Numbered from the stretch's first letter, positions 6,880 through 14,892 are shown. The stretch: DNA of 41,416 bases from an uncultured Mollicutes bacterium (GCA_937905855.1 CALCWU010000075.1:1-41416), one strand, 5' to 3'. Program-made: numbers and translations. The notes: a model not told the origin generated them from the sequence alone.

Positions 6880-8880
6880 TTTTTCCTCACCATCTTCTAC
6901 ATAATCTCTTTCTAAAATAGAAATAAGCTCACTCTTAGCCTCTTCTATTGTAATATCCTTTAATTGGCAAGCAGCACTATTTAAATGGCCACCGCCTCCC
7001 ATTTCCTCCATAATAATTTGTACATTAAAGCCATCAAGACATCTTGCTGAAATACCAACTACATTTTCATTAGCAATATAACCAATTGTAAAGGCAGCCA
7101 TAACACCATCTATTGTCAAAAGCTTATCAGATACCTTTGCAAGAAGGGTTCTATCTGTTACAGGTCTTTCCTTTGGAATTGAAACAATAGCAAATTTCTT
7201 TAAGATAATTTGAGCGTTCATTAGAGCACTCGCAATTTCTTGTTCAACCTCAATATTATCTCTTAATAAAGAACGAACAACAAGCATGTCAGCACCAAAG
7301 CTCTTTAAAGTTGAAGCAGCTTCAAAGGTTCTACTACCGGTTCTAAAGGTAAAATTAGAGGTATCAACAACAATTCCCGCAAGCATTATTGAAGCCTCAA
7401 ATGGGGTTACAATAATATTTTGGTTATAGAACATAAACATTTCACTAACAAGCTCAACTGTTGAAGAAACATATGTTTCAATATAAGCCATAGAGGTATT
7501 AGTATAACCTACATCTCCACTTCTATGATGGTCGATTATTGCTAAAGTAGGAACCTTATCAATTAAATCCGGGAACATCGCAATTGTAGGTGATTGCGTA
7601 TCACACACAACTAAAGATGTTGTTGGCTTAATACTACTCAAAGCTTCATCATAGGAAATGAAATGTTCAAAAATAAATTGATTTTCAATTTCTAACTTTT
7701 CATATATTTTTTGAACTGTAACATCAGCCTTTTTAGCATCAAACACAATTTTTGCATCCTTATTTGATGATAAGGCTAATCTAAGAATTGCGATAGATGA
7801 ACCGATTGCATCACAATCAGCTAAATTATGCATCATAATTAGTACGTTACTACTTCCCTCAATAATTTCCTTTAAAGCTAACGTCTGCATTCTTGCAACA
7901 ACTAGTGTATTTTTCTCTAAAGCATTAGAGTTACCACCAAAATATTGAATCTTTTCATTTTGAATGTTAACAACAACCTGGTCACCACCACGCTTTTCAG
8001 CAAGCTCTACTGCATTTTGAGCAAGACCACCAAGCTCACTAGCTTCAACATCGAAGCAAGCAATACCAATACTAATAGTTGTTTTTACATGGTTTTTATT
8101 AGAAATATCTCTAATTTTATTTAATATATCAAACTTACTCTTAATCATTTTATCTAATGATTCTCTATCCATCATTACAACTAAACGATCCTCAGATATA
8201 GTTTGTAAATATGCTCCAAATAAGGAAACCCAATCAGAAATTTCTCCAAGATATTGACCTCTAATATTATTCTTTTCCTGCATATCAAACTTTTTTAAGG
8301 TTTCATCAAGATTATCAATAACAATTATTCCCATTGCTGAAACACGATTACGATATCTTAAGCTTATTTCCTCACGCTTAGTTTCATCAAAGAAATAAAG
8401 CAAATTATTGGCTGCATTATGAGTTACATCATAAAAATGTCCTGAGGTTTCAATAGTAAATTTTGCTTCTCCGCTAGAAATTATATTTATTAGCCCTGAA
8501 TCAATAACCTCAACAGATGAATCAACCAAATGGCTTTGAAATACGCTTTTAGCATAATTATTAGCCCATTTTATTTCATATTTATCATCATAAACAACAA
8601 TACCAACTGGTAATTCATTAAAAACCTCATCACCAGCTTGGTTAACATGATAAGAAATATTGTTCCATACATCTAGTCTACTTTCAAGCCATTTTATTTT
8701 TTGAAGATTTTTTCTAAAGAAAAATAAAATCGAAAATACAACACCAAGTACTAAAAGTAGGCAAGCAATAGCCAAAAAAGCAATTTGCTTTCCATTTAGA
8801 ACAAGTGGTGAACTAAATAAAAAATAGAAAACAATAGCACTACCTGCAAAGGCAAAAATTGCAATCAATATTTTTTTCAC
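6436..8880 (-). CDS. gdpP: GdpP cyclic-di-AMP phosphodiesterase fused to ribosomal protein L9
   Basis: 814 aa, two proteins in one frame. Residues 1-667 are GdpP/YybT: two membrane helices (about 4-26 and 33-54), a PAS-like domain (85-170), a degenerate GGDEF domain (about 170-305, RGGDQ instead of GGDEF), a DHH domain with MHNLADCDAIG and IIDHHRSGD, and a DHHA1 domain ending in GGGGHLNSAA. GdpP hydrolyses c-di-AMP at the membrane; the metal-binding H, D, D and DHH residues are kept. Residues 668-814 are bL9. GdpP alone is about 660 aa, so both partners are full length with a minimal linker. Start is GTG with SD GAGGTGA 6 nt upstream. The order gdpP-rplI-dnaB is the normal Firmicutes order, usually as separate genes. 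A lost stop codon through sequencing error would give the same picture. Confidence 0.9.
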   Translation of the reverse strand: MKKILIAIFAFAGSAIVFYFLFSSPLVLNGKQIAFLAIACLLLVLGVVFSILFFFRKNLQKIKWLESRLDVWNNISYHVNQAGDEVFNELPVGIVVYDDKYEIKWANNYAKSVFQSHLVDSSVEVIDSGLINIISSGEAKFTIETSGHFYDVTHNAANNLLYFFDETKREEISLRYRNRVSAMGIIVIDNLDETLKKFDMQEKNNIRGQYLGEISDWVSLFGAYLQTISEDRLVVMMDRESLDKMIKSKFDILNKIRDISNKNHVKTTISIGIACFDVEASELGGLAQNAVELAEKRGGDQVVVNIQNEKIQYFGGNSNALEKNTLVVARMQTLALKEIIEGSSNVLIMMHNLADCDAIGSSIAILRLALSSNKDAKIVFDAKKADVTVQKIYEKLEIENQFIFEHFISYDEALSSIKPTTSLVVCDTQSPTIAMFPDLIDKVPTLAIIDHHRSGDVGYTNTSMAYIETYVSSTVELVSEMFMFYNQNIIVTPFEASIMLAGIVVDTSNFTFRTGSRTFEAASTLKSFGADMLVVRSLLRDNIEVEQEIASALMNAQIILKKFAIVSIPKERPVTDRTLLAKVSDKLLTIDGVMAAFTIGYIANENVVGISARCLDGFNVQIIMEEMGGGGHLNSAACQLKDITIEEAKSELISILERDYVEDGEEKVKVILLDDVKGKGKKDDIIDVANGYANYLIANKLAVISNEANLKALKEAQEQERIDAENHHKFLETIKKDIDGKTINIYIKMGADGKAFGHITTKQVSDEFEAQTGIHLDKRKIELPADINSVGIYTANVQLDKDIVAQFAINVIEK

Positions 8881-8903
8881 ATCATCTCACCTCGTATTAA
8901 TTT

Positions 8904-8932
8904 ATTATACCAATTTTTTATACATTTTACAA
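8904..8932 (-). promoter_or_regulatory. Promoter of gdpP-rplI-dnaB-prfA
   Basis: TTGTAA (8927-8932), 17 bp spacer, TATAAT (8904-8909), between the lipoprotein terminator and the gdpP SD. Confidence 0.75.
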
Positions 8933-8965
8933 TATTACGTATAGAAAAATATACCTAACCATTAA

Positions 8966-8994
8966 GAAAAAAAATCCAAGAGTTTCCTCTTGGA
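8966..8994 (-). terminator. Terminator after the lipoprotein gene
   Basis: Perfect 8-bp stem TCCAAGAG/CTCTTGGA (8975-8982 with 8987-8994), 4-nt loop, followed on the minus strand by eight T residues. Confidence 0.9.
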
Positions 8995-9003
8995 ATAAAT
9001 TCT

Positions 9004-9777
9004 TTAGAATCCAAAATCAATATTAAATTGGGTTGGATAAGCATATATTTCGTACCTAGCAATATCAGATGGTGAAATATTGTTAAACGCAAATGGCTTG
9101 CAGGTAAATCCAACTTTATCTCCTGCAGGCAAATCGTTATCTAATATTGTAAAACAATTACATATTAGATTACCGCTTGTATCAAATAAATTAGCCGAAA
9201 CATATACTAATGTGCCTTTTTTCGCTGTTTTATTTTCAACTCTACCAATAATCTTAATTCCATTATACTTATCATCGGTAATTGAAACATCACTTATGTC
9301 ATATCTTATTACTTCATTAGAAGATTTATGAACATCAACATGTGGAATTACTCTGATTCCATTTGTGTCAAAATCAACCGTTGTCTCATCATAATAATAT
9401 GCTGTTTCACCTGGCTTTATATAATCAGGATAAGCATTTACCATTGACTTCGTTGTTAAAAGACTACCTGCTGATGATTCAATATCAGCAGACATATCTC
9501 CAAGATAAATATCAACATTTCCTGTATTTGTTACTGGAACCGAAAACTTTATCCAAGTTGTACCAATACTGTTTGTCCAAGAATCAACATTCGCTTTACC
9601 AATCTCATATTTCATCTCCCTCTTAGCTGATGGTGTAAATTTCGAATAATCATCACTAGAGGTTCTGGCATTAGCCGTTATGCCATCACCGCTTATACTA
9701 TCATCCAAAAAATCACACGAAGATAAAGATAATACCCCCACCAAAAATAATATACCTGCAAATAATTTGTTTTTCAT
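9004..9777 (-). CDS. Secreted lipoprotein with FxLYD-like domain
   Basis: 257 aa from the ATG at 9777. A GTG twelve bases upstream keeps the frame open, but GGAGG (9783-9787) sits properly only for the ATG. A basic N-terminus and hydrophobic stretch lead to the lipobox LSSC, so the mature protein starts at Cys and is lipid-anchored outside. The rest has two beta-rich stretches. The second (IIGRVENKTAKKGTLVYVSA, LFDTSGNLI, LPAGDKVGF) resembles FxLYD domains of Firmicutes surface proteins. The first (VTNTGNVDIYLGD) may be a related fold. Function unknown. It lies 44 nt downstream of the MerR-like regulator, probably in one transcript ending at the terminator just behind it, so its level is probably set by that regulator. 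Confidence 0.65.
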   Translation of the reverse strand: MKNKLFAGILFLVGVLSLSSCDFLDDSISGDGITANARTSSDDYSKFTPSAKREMKYEIGKANVDSWTNSIGTTWIKFSVPVTNTGNVDIYLGDMSADIESSAGSLLTTKSMVNAYPDYIKPGETAYYYDETTVDFDTNGIRVIPHVDVHKSSNEVIRYDISDVSITDDKYNGIKIIGRVENKTAKKGTLVYVSANLFDTSGNLICNCFTILDNDLPAGDKVGFTCKPFAFNNISPSDIARYEIYAYPTQFNIDFGF

Positions 9778-9800
9778 TTTTTCCTCCACTTTTTATATGA

Positions 9801-9815
9801 ATAGCATTATGCTAT
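9801..9815. promoter_or_regulatory. 15-bp palindrome between regulator and lipoprotein genes
   Basis: ATAGCAT-T-ATGCTAT is a perfect palindrome 6 nt beyond the regulator stop and about 14 nt before the lipoprotein SD. It could be a second operator or a small mRNA hairpin; the sequence does not decide. Confidence 0.45.
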
Positions 9816-9821
9816 ATCACA

Positions 9822-10157
9822 CTAATCATTCTTTTTCATTCTTTTTCTAAATTCATAAATATTATTTAGTCTAAGATTCAGTTCTTTAACCTTTGCTTCC
9901 AAATTTGCGATTGCTTTATCTACGACCTCAATTTTATTGCCATTATTATATTCAGCCATAATTTTATTTATTTCTGAATATGTATATCCACAATCCTTGA
10001 ACATCTTTGCTAGCACGAATTCTTCAACCTCTTCATTGGAATAATCGTAACTGATTCCTACAACTATTTTGTTTTTTCTCTTGATTACTGTCTTTTGAAG
10101 CATTATAATTTGTCTTCTACTTAAGCCAGTTCTTTTCTCCAGTGTTTTTTCGTTCAT
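9822..10157 (-). CDS. Small MerR-like transcriptional regulator
   Basis: 111 aa. The N-terminal ~70 residues carry a winged-helix-type HTH (KRTGLSRRQIIMLQKTVI, then YDYSNEEVEEFVLAKMFKDCGYTYSEI) in the MerR order: HTH, wing, and a helix pair ending with the ligand-independent 'GYTYSEI' element. Residues about 80-108 form a predicted coiled coil (heptad-like ANLEAKVKELNLRLNNIY) for dimerisation. There is no effector domain and no cysteine cluster for metal sensing. The SD is AAAGAG. Its promoter has an inverted repeat exactly between -35 and -10, where MerR-family proteins bind, so autoregulation is likely. It is the first gene of a two-gene unit with the lipoprotein. Family assignment is by pattern, not by search. 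Confidence 0.6.
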   Translation of the reverse strand: MNEKTLEKRTGLSRRQIIMLQKTVIKRKNKIVVGISYDYSNEEVEEFVLAKMFKDCGYTYSEINKIMAEYNNGNKIEVVDKAIANLEAKVKELNLRLNNIYEFRKRMKKND

Positions 10158-10174
10158 ATCTCTTTCTGTTTTAA

Positions 10175-10203
10175 TGATAAACTTGTTCGCTCCGAACAGT
10201 CAA
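10175..10203 (-). promoter_or_regulatory. Promoter with operator-like inverted repeat in the spacer
   Basis: TTGACT (10198-10203), 17 bp spacer, TTATCA (10175-10180; TATCAT with 18 bp also fits). The spacer holds TGTTCG-GAG-CGAACA (minus strand), a 6-bp inverted repeat. This is the standard location for a MerR-type operator. Confidence 0.65.
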
Positions 10204-10312
10204 TACCAAAAAATTATTTCCTTTCCACTGGAGAAATTGTTTTTCGTGCGAGGTAAAAAACAAACCATTTTTATGCGTCTTAGATGCATAAAAAAAGAGC
10301 ATACTTTCTAAC
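10204..10312. promoter_or_regulatory. Upstream region with further inverted repeats
   Basis: Between the rpsR terminator and the regulator promoter lie a 9-bp inverted repeat TTTTTATGC/GCATAAAAA with a 9-nt centre (about 10266-10292), a weaker GTTTTT/AAAAAC repeat, and TTTCCA-C-TGGAGA. None has a U-tract. They may be protein-binding sites; no small ORF is convincing. Confidence 0.35.
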
Positions 10313-10313
10313 A

Positions 10314-10348
10314 AATAAAAAAAAGAACCCACATTTTTGTAGGTTCTT
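10314..10348 (-). terminator. Terminator after rpsR
   Basis: Stem AAGAACC/GGTTCTT (10323-10329 with 10342-10348) extended by ACA/TGT past a mismatch, followed on the minus strand by a T-run. It closes rpsF-ssb-rpsR. Confidence 0.88.
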
Positions 10349-10359
10349 CATGTCATATA

Positions 10360-10605
10360 CTATTCCTTAACGAATGGTAATAAAGCCATATGACGAGCAC
10401 GCTTAATAGCGATTGCAAGCTTACGTTGATATTTTGCACAAGTACCAGTAACACGTCTTGGTAAAATCTTACCACGTTCAGAAATGAATCTCTTTAATAG
10501 ATCAACATCCTTGAAATCAATGTGTTCAATTTTGTTTTGTGTAAAATAACAAACCTTACGACGACGATGTCCGCCATCACGGTCAAATTTATGATTATTT
10601 TGCAT
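10360..10605 (-). CDS. rpsR: Ribosomal protein bS18
   Basis: 81 aa from the ATG at 10605, which has GGAGG 8 nt upstream; an in-frame ATG further up would overlap ssb and is not used in this family. Conserved S18 segments are RRRKVCYFTQNK, DLLKRFISERGKILPRRVTG and KYQRKLAIAIKRARHMALLPF. S18 pairs with S6 on the central domain of 16S rRNA. Last gene of rpsF-ssb-rpsR, the usual order. Confidence 0.97.
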   Translation of the reverse strand: MQNNHKFDRDGGHRRRKVCYFTQNKIEHIDFKDVDLLKRFISERGKILPRRVTGTCAKYQRKLAIAIKRARHMALLPFVKE

Positions 10606-10618
10606 TGTTATTCCTCCT

Positions 10619-11098
10619 TTAGAATGGTAAATCATCATCAGCTACTTCAAATGACTCAGGCATTGCTGGTGTCTCATTTTGAGGCTGACGATTTGGTGCT
10701 TGATAATTTGCATTATTTTGATTTGCACCATATGTAGGGTTAGCATAATTAGTTGTATTTTGACCTGGTTGAGCATTAGGATCACGTGGAGTTAGATTTT
10801 CAACACGTTCAACAATAACATCAGTAGTATAACGCATTTGTCCATCTTGACCTTGATAATTACCAGTTTGAAGTCTACCTTCGACAGCTAGCATATTTCC
10901 TTTTTTAACATAACGACCAATAAAATCAGCTTGTTGCCCAAAGGCAACACAATTGATAAAATCAGCCATTCTTTGGCCACTTGCATCCTTTTGCATACGA
11001 TCTACAGCAACAGAAAATCTTACGTTAGCAAGTCCATTTGCTGTATATCTTACCTCAGGGTCTCTTGTAATACGACCTGTTAATATAGTTTTGTTCAT
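10619..11098 (-). CDS. ssb: Single-stranded DNA-binding protein
   Basis: 159 aa. An N-terminal OB fold (1-105) starts MNKTILTGRITRDPEVRYT. A glutamine/asparagine-rich linker is followed by the acidic C-terminal tip DDDLPF, which recruits replication and repair proteins. It coats single-stranded DNA during replication. It lies between rpsF and rpsR, as in most Firmicutes. Confidence 0.96.
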   Translation of the reverse strand: MNKTILTGRITRDPEVRYTANGLANVRFSVAVDRMQKDASGQRMADFINCVAFGQQADFIGRYVKKGNMLAVEGRLQTGNYQGQDGQMRYTTDVIVERVENLTPRDPNAQPGQNTTNYANPTYGANQNNANYQAPNRQPQNETPAMPESFEVADDDLPF

Positions 11099-11115
11099 TT
11101 ACAAAACCCCCTTAA

Positions 11116-11403
11116 TTATTCTCCGTCAACAACAATAATGTGACGAATAATATTTTCATCTAAGCGAACTACACGATCGAATTCACTTACAGCCTTAGGT
11201 GTAGCATTTACTAGCATCCAAACATAATAGCCTTTACGCATATGCTCGATCTCATAAGCTAATTCTCTAAGACCCCATTCTTTACATTCTAAAACCTCAG
11301 ACTCATTACCAGTAAAGATTGCCTTAACATCAGCAACTTCCTTCTGAATCTTCTCTTGTTCTAGATTTGAGCGAAGAATGAACATAACTTCATATTTTTT
11401 CAT
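11116..11403 (-). CDS. rpsF: Ribosomal protein bS6
   Basis: 95 aa from the ATG at 11403, set by AAGGAGGT 7 nt upstream; the open frame extends 19 codons further but lies in the leader. The S6 motif MKKYEVMFILRSNL, the YEIEHMRKGYYVWM strand and the C-terminal LDENIIRHIIV are all present. S6 binds with S18 to 16S rRNA. First gene of the operon. Confidence 0.96.
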   Translation of the reverse strand: MKKYEVMFILRSNLEQEKIQKEVADVKAIFTGNESEVLECKEWGLRELAYEIEHMRKGYYVWMLVNATPKAVSEFDRVVRLDENIIRHIIVVDGE

Positions 11404-11429
11404 CTTTCGTACCTCCTTATGGTCTTTTG

Positions 11430-11451
11430 GCTTATATATTTTTATATAAGC
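11430..11451 (-). promoter_or_regulatory. Hairpin in the rpsF leader
   Basis: Perfect 9-bp inverted repeat GCTTATATA/TATATAAGC with a 4-nt loop, ending 12 nt before the SD AAGGAGGT. A second hairpin, GCATTT-GAAA-AAATGC, lies just upstream. The position suits S6:S18 autoregulation, but the known CCG-bulge consensus is not obvious. Confidence 0.45.
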
Positions 11452-11478
11452 AAGGGGCATTTTTTCAAATGCTTTAAT

Positions 11479-11507
11479 ATTGTATCATAAAATGAAAATA
11501 TTAGCAA
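11479..11507 (-). promoter_or_regulatory. Promoter of rpsF-ssb-rpsR
   Basis: TTGCTA (11502-11507), 17 bp spacer, TACAAT (11479-11484) on the minus strand, just beyond the pncC stop. Confidence 0.65.
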
Positions 11508-11512
11508 TAGTT

Positions 11513-11977
11513 TTACAAAATTAATTCTAGCATTGTTTCAATTGCATAGCTTGTTGCCGCACATCTTACTTCATTTCTACTGCCATTAAAATATTTTGTT
11601 TTAGTTATTATCTTACCATTAAGGTAAAAACCAAAGCATACCATTCCCACTGGCTTAAGGCTACTTCCACCAGTTGGACCAGCAATACCCGTAGTAGAAA
11701 TAGCACATTCACTTTTCGCATTAGAGGCCACTCCTAAAGCCATTTGATAAGCAACCTCTTCACTAACAACACCATATTTTTTTATTACATCGCCATCAAC
11801 ATTTAAATACTTTATTTTTGCTTCATCAGCATAGGTAACAAAGCTTTCATTTAATACCTTAGATGCATCAGGAATATCAACAATACTACTCGCAAGCATT
11901 CCACCTGTACATGATTCACCAAAGCTAATATGGTAATTTCTTTTAATTAACTCATTAACTAATTCTTTATTCTTCAT
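11513..11977 (-). CDS. pncC: Nicotinamide-nucleotide amidohydrolase (CinA C-terminal domain protein)
   Basis: 154 aa, the stand-alone PncC/CinA-C form. It deamidates nicotinamide mononucleotide to nicotinate mononucleotide in NAD recycling. Family motifs are ISFGESCTGG (18-27), YGVVSEEVA (68-76), TTGIAGPTGGS (94-104) and KPVGMVCFG, with the C-terminal FNGSRNEVR. There is no N-terminal MoaB-like CinA domain. The start overlaps the end of the upstream membrane-protein gene by 11 nt, so the two are probably co-transcribed. No terminator is seen before the rpsF promoter. Confidence 0.9.
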   Translation of the reverse strand: MKNKELVNELIKRNYHISFGESCTGGMLASSIVDIPDASKVLNESFVTYADEAKIKYLNVDGDVIKKYGVVSEEVAYQMALGVASNAKSECAISTTGIAGPTGGSSLKPVGMVCFGFYLNGKIITKTKYFNGSRNEVRCAATSYAIETMLELIL

Positions 11978-12710
11978 TTTTATCCTCTCTATATGGTAAT
12001 AATTCCTTCAAATATTCATATACATTAGTTCCAATTTTTATATTTTTAAAATCCTTTAATGTTATTAAAACGTAATTCTTTTTTTCTTCATTATTAAAGG
12101 TATGACAAAATTCATCAATTGCATTGTGCTTTATTTCCTTATTGCATTTCCCATAAAGTCTATAAGATTCGATATCACTTAGCTTAAAGCTGAATGGTTC
12201 GCTATCAATATAATTTTCATCATATATTTTAAATATAGGATAAGGATTATATTGATTTTTATATTTATTATTTAATTTAATGCTGGTTTTAATTAAAGGG
12301 TCTGAGCATATATAAAAATAATAATCATCACTAAATAAATATACCTCGCTTTTAACATCACAAGCTGTTGAATCTAGCGTATATGTATAAATTCTTTTCA
12401 TTCCTCTATAATAGCTATATTTAGTAGATAAAGCCAAATAAAGCTTTTTATAATACATATTTAAGCGTTCTCTAAGAATAATTAAATAGGATATAATAAA
12501 AATAATAATTAAACAAAGATAGATGATAAATAAAATAGCATTTTTAGCCAAAATAAATAAAGATATCAAGCCTAAAATTATTAAAATAACAATTTTCAAA
12601 ACAATATTATAGGAGGTGTATTTAACACCCAAATAATTAAAAAGTCTTTTTTGCATACTTTTTGACAAAACATTTTCTTTAATAATATCCTCATAATACC
12701 GATTCTTCAT
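11967..12710 (-). CDS. Two-helix membrane protein of unknown function
   Basis: 247 aa. Two transmembrane helices lie close together (about residues 35-56 and 58-80) after a basic cytoplasmic N-terminus. The remaining ~165 residues are soluble and beta-rich, with SEVYLFSDDYYFYICSD and FKLSDIESYRLYG, a layout reminiscent of bacterial PH-like domains. No enzyme motif is visible. The SD GAGGGTAA lies 6 nt before the ATG, and a TATAAT box is at 12725-12730. It is divergent from the penicillin-binding protein gene and overlaps pncC downstream. I do not recognise the family. Confidence 0.6.
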   Translation of the reverse strand: MKNRYYEDIIKENVLSKSMQKRLFNYLGVKYTSYNIVLKIVILIILGLISLFILAKNAILFIIYLCLIIIFIISYLIILRERLNMYYKKLYLALSTKYSYYRGMKRIYTYTLDSTACDVKSEVYLFSDDYYFYICSDPLIKTSIKLNNKYKNQYNPYPIFKIYDENYIDSEPFSFKLSDIESYRLYGKCNKEIKHNAIDEFCHTFNNEEKKNYVLITLKDFKNIKIGTNVYEYLKELLPYREDKNEE

Positions 12711-12724
12711 AGCGTTACCCTCAA

Positions 12725-12730
12725 ATTATA
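12725..12730 (-). promoter_or_regulatory. Probable -10 box for the membrane-protein/pncC pair
   Basis: TATAAT on the minus strand 15 nt upstream of the ATG; no good -35 is visible. The 83-bp gap must also hold the plus-strand PBP promoter, for which only CATAAT near 12773 is a candidate. Confidence 0.4.
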
Positions 12731-12793
12731 TTTATTGTTTCTTATCATTAATTATTTTACTACATTTGAGTCATAATAGAAATGGTGATTTAA

Positions 12794-14506
12794 ATGAAAT
12801 TTCGTAAATTTTACTTTAAAGCCTTACTTTTTCTTTTATTTTTATTCCCTTTATTTTTTAAAATTGCCCCTAAGACAATTATTGATCATAAAAATTATAA
12901 TTCCTATGAAATATATGATAAATTTAATAATTTAACATCTATAATCCAAAATGATCATAATATTTCGATACTTACATATGAAGAAATCCCCCAAAAATTT
13001 ATCGATATATTATTATTTTTAGAGGATAAAAGCTTTTATAAGCATAGCGGCTTTGATATTTATCGTATTGGCAAAACAATATTTACTAATTTATTTAATA
13101 ATGAGCGTCATGGTGCTTCTACTATAACACAACAATACATAAAAAATGTTTATTTAAATAATAACAAAAGCCTAATAAGAAAAATAAAGGAAATAATATT
13201 AAGCATATCCTTAGAAAAAAGCACTAATAAAAACGATATTTTAACAGCTTATCTAGCAACTATTTATTTAGGAAATGGTCAATATGGTATAAAAAATGCT
13301 GCCTCATTTTATTTTAATAAAAGTCTTGAACAATTATCGGTAAATGAAATAATATTATTATGTACGATTTTAAGAGCTCCTAATTATTATAATCCTTTAA
13401 GCAATATCAAAGCTTGTCTACAAAAAAAGAACGAATTATTAAAATCACTAAGAAAGAATAATATTATTTCAGAATATGAATTTGCAACAAGCTATAATTA
13501 TGACTATAGCTTAGTACTAAACGAAGCTAATTCAAACAAAAACTATTTTATTGATTTAGTGAAACAGCAATTAAAAAAATATCATAATGAATTTGATTTT
13601 GAAGAAAAAATAAAAGTATATACAAGTTATAATCCTTTATTTGAAAATGTAATTTCTCCCAACTATAATGGAGACATTTCCGTTATTATTGCTGATAATA
13701 ACAGTAATTTAGAATATATTCTTGGTGGGGCAAGCTATAGAAAAAACAGCTACAATATAGCTTATTTAGGTAAACGTGATATTGGCTCAACAATTAAACC
13801 ACTTCTTTATTATGAAGCACTGAAATGTGGCTTTGACATTAATAAAAAATATACCTCAAAGCCTCTAACAATAACCTATAATGAAGTTAGCTATACCTTC
13901 AATAATTACAAAGATATTTATCCAAAAGAGCCCATAAATATGCGCTACGCTCTAGCAACCTCTGACAATATTTACGCAATTAAAACTCATTTAGATTTAG
14001 GAATGAGAACATTAGTAAATCATTTAAAGCTATATAATATAGAAGCAATGTGTATTCCCTCATTAGCATTAGGTAGTGTTAGTATGTCCTTATCTAAATT
14101 AGTTGAAATCTATAATTGTATTAATAATGATGGTTGGTATCAAAATTTGAATGTTATAAGACTACTTGAACAAAGAGAGCATAAAAAAGAAATTATCAAT
14201 TCAAAAATAAAGCTATTAGATGAAAAATACACAAAAATACTAAAGGAACTAATGAAAGGAATGTTTGATAAAACTATTGCTGAAAATGTAACAGGCAAAA
14301 ATATGGCAACAAAATTAAAAACCACCTTTATGGGTAAAAGTGGTTTAACAGATTATGATTCCTATATGATAGGCTTTAATAATTCTTACATAATAGGCTG
14401 CTGGAGTGGCTACATAGATAACAAAAAGCTAACGGACCAAAGTCTAAAGGCAGCTCCAAAAAAATTATTTGTTGATTATGCTAATCTAACTGCCACTCAC
14501 ATATAA
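12794..14506 (+). CDS. Class A penicillin-binding protein (GT51 transglycosylase / transpeptidase)
   Basis: 570 aa, compact for the family. An N-terminal signal anchor (about 8-24) is followed by the GT51 domain: catalytic E77 in LEDKSFYKHSGFD, GASTITQQ (108-115) and the K-I-KEIILSISLE helix. The transpeptidase has its nucleophile S332 in GSTIKP (SxxK), S390-D-N392 (SxN) and K515-S-G517 (KTG variant). It polymerises and crosslinks peptidoglycan at the outer face of the membrane. The usual ~100-residue segment between the domains and any C-terminal extension are much reduced. It is the only protein gene on the plus strand and has a weak SD (GGTGA). Its end overlaps the convergent small membrane gene by 21 nt. 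Which ponA/pbpF-type paralogue it is cannot be decided. Confidence 0.93.
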   Translation: MKFRKFYFKALLFLLFLFPLFFKIAPKTIIDHKNYNSYEIYDKFNNLTSIIQNDHNISILTYEEIPQKFIDILLFLEDKSFYKHSGFDIYRIGKTIFTNLFNNERHGASTITQQYIKNVYLNNNKSLIRKIKEIILSISLEKSTNKNDILTAYLATIYLGNGQYGIKNAASFYFNKSLEQLSVNEIILLCTILRAPNYYNPLSNIKACLQKKNELLKSLRKNNIISEYEFATSYNYDYSLVLNEANSNKNYFIDLVKQQLKKYHNEFDFEEKIKVYTSYNPLFENVISPNYNGDISVIIADNNSNLEYILGGASYRKNSYNIAYLGKRDIGSTIKPLLYYEALKCGFDINKKYTSKPLTITYNEVSYTFNNYKDIYPKEPINMRYALATSDNIYAIKTHLDLGMRTLVNHLKLYNIEAMCIPSLALGSVSMSLSKLVEIYNCINNDGWYQNLNVIRLLEQREHKKEIINSKIKLLDEKYTKILKELMKGMFDKTIAENVTGKNMATKLKTTFMGKSGLTDYDSYMIGFNNSYIIGCWSGYIDNKKLTDQSLKAAPKKLFVDYANLTATHI

Positions 14507-14815
14507 ATTGATAATTATACTACATGAAATTATAATAGATATAGAAATCACAGCGACAAAAATTGCTGATACTACCTTATAGCCTTTTCTTTCATCCTTT
14601 AAGCCCTTGCTAAAGCAAATAACGCTAATAATCCAGGAAATAAGCTGGCCCAAATAGCACATAAGGCCAAGTGGAACTAAGATAAAAAGGGCTAATCCAC
14701 TTAAATCATTATCGGAAGTAGAATTTTTAGATGCTAAAAATACGGTCCCGAAAATAAAAAACGCTATCGATAATACGGCAAAAACAATTGAAACAATTAA
14801 TCTTTTTTTACTCAT
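14486..14815 (-). CDS. Small membrane protein of unknown function
   Basis: 109 aa with three predicted helices (about 6-28, 42-68 and 83-105). A cytoplasmic KGLKDERKGYK loop lies between helices 2 and 3, resembling DUF4190/DUF4064-type small membrane proteins. The SD GGAGG lies 6 nt before the ATG. Its 3' end runs 21 nt into the convergent PBP gene. Nothing points to a specific role. Confidence 0.55.
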   Translation of the reverse strand: MSKKRLIVSIVFAVLSIAFFIFGTVFLASKNSTSDNDLSGLALFILVPLGLMCYLGQLISWIISVICFSKGLKDERKGYKVVSAIFVAVISISIIISCSIIINLYVSGS

Positions 14816-14864
14816 ACTATACCTCCAATTTAACTATATATCGAAAAATAGGCTTTGTCAAGTG

Positions 14865-14892
14865 AAAAAAAACACTCAAGAATTTTGAGTGT
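14865..14892 (-). terminator. Terminator after the YjcZ-like gene
   Basis: Perfect 8-bp stem ACACTCAA/TTGAGTGT (14872-14879 with 14885-14892), 5-nt loop, then eight T residues on the minus strand. Confidence 0.9.

Noticed and set aside
6436..8880. Active diguanylate cyclase in the GdpP GGDEF domain
   Set aside because: The active-site motif is degenerate (RGGDQ), as in other GdpP proteins; no cyclase activity expected.
10266..10292. Second terminator behind rpsR
   Set aside because: The inverted repeat has no U-tract on the minus strand, and a proper terminator already lies at 10314-10348.
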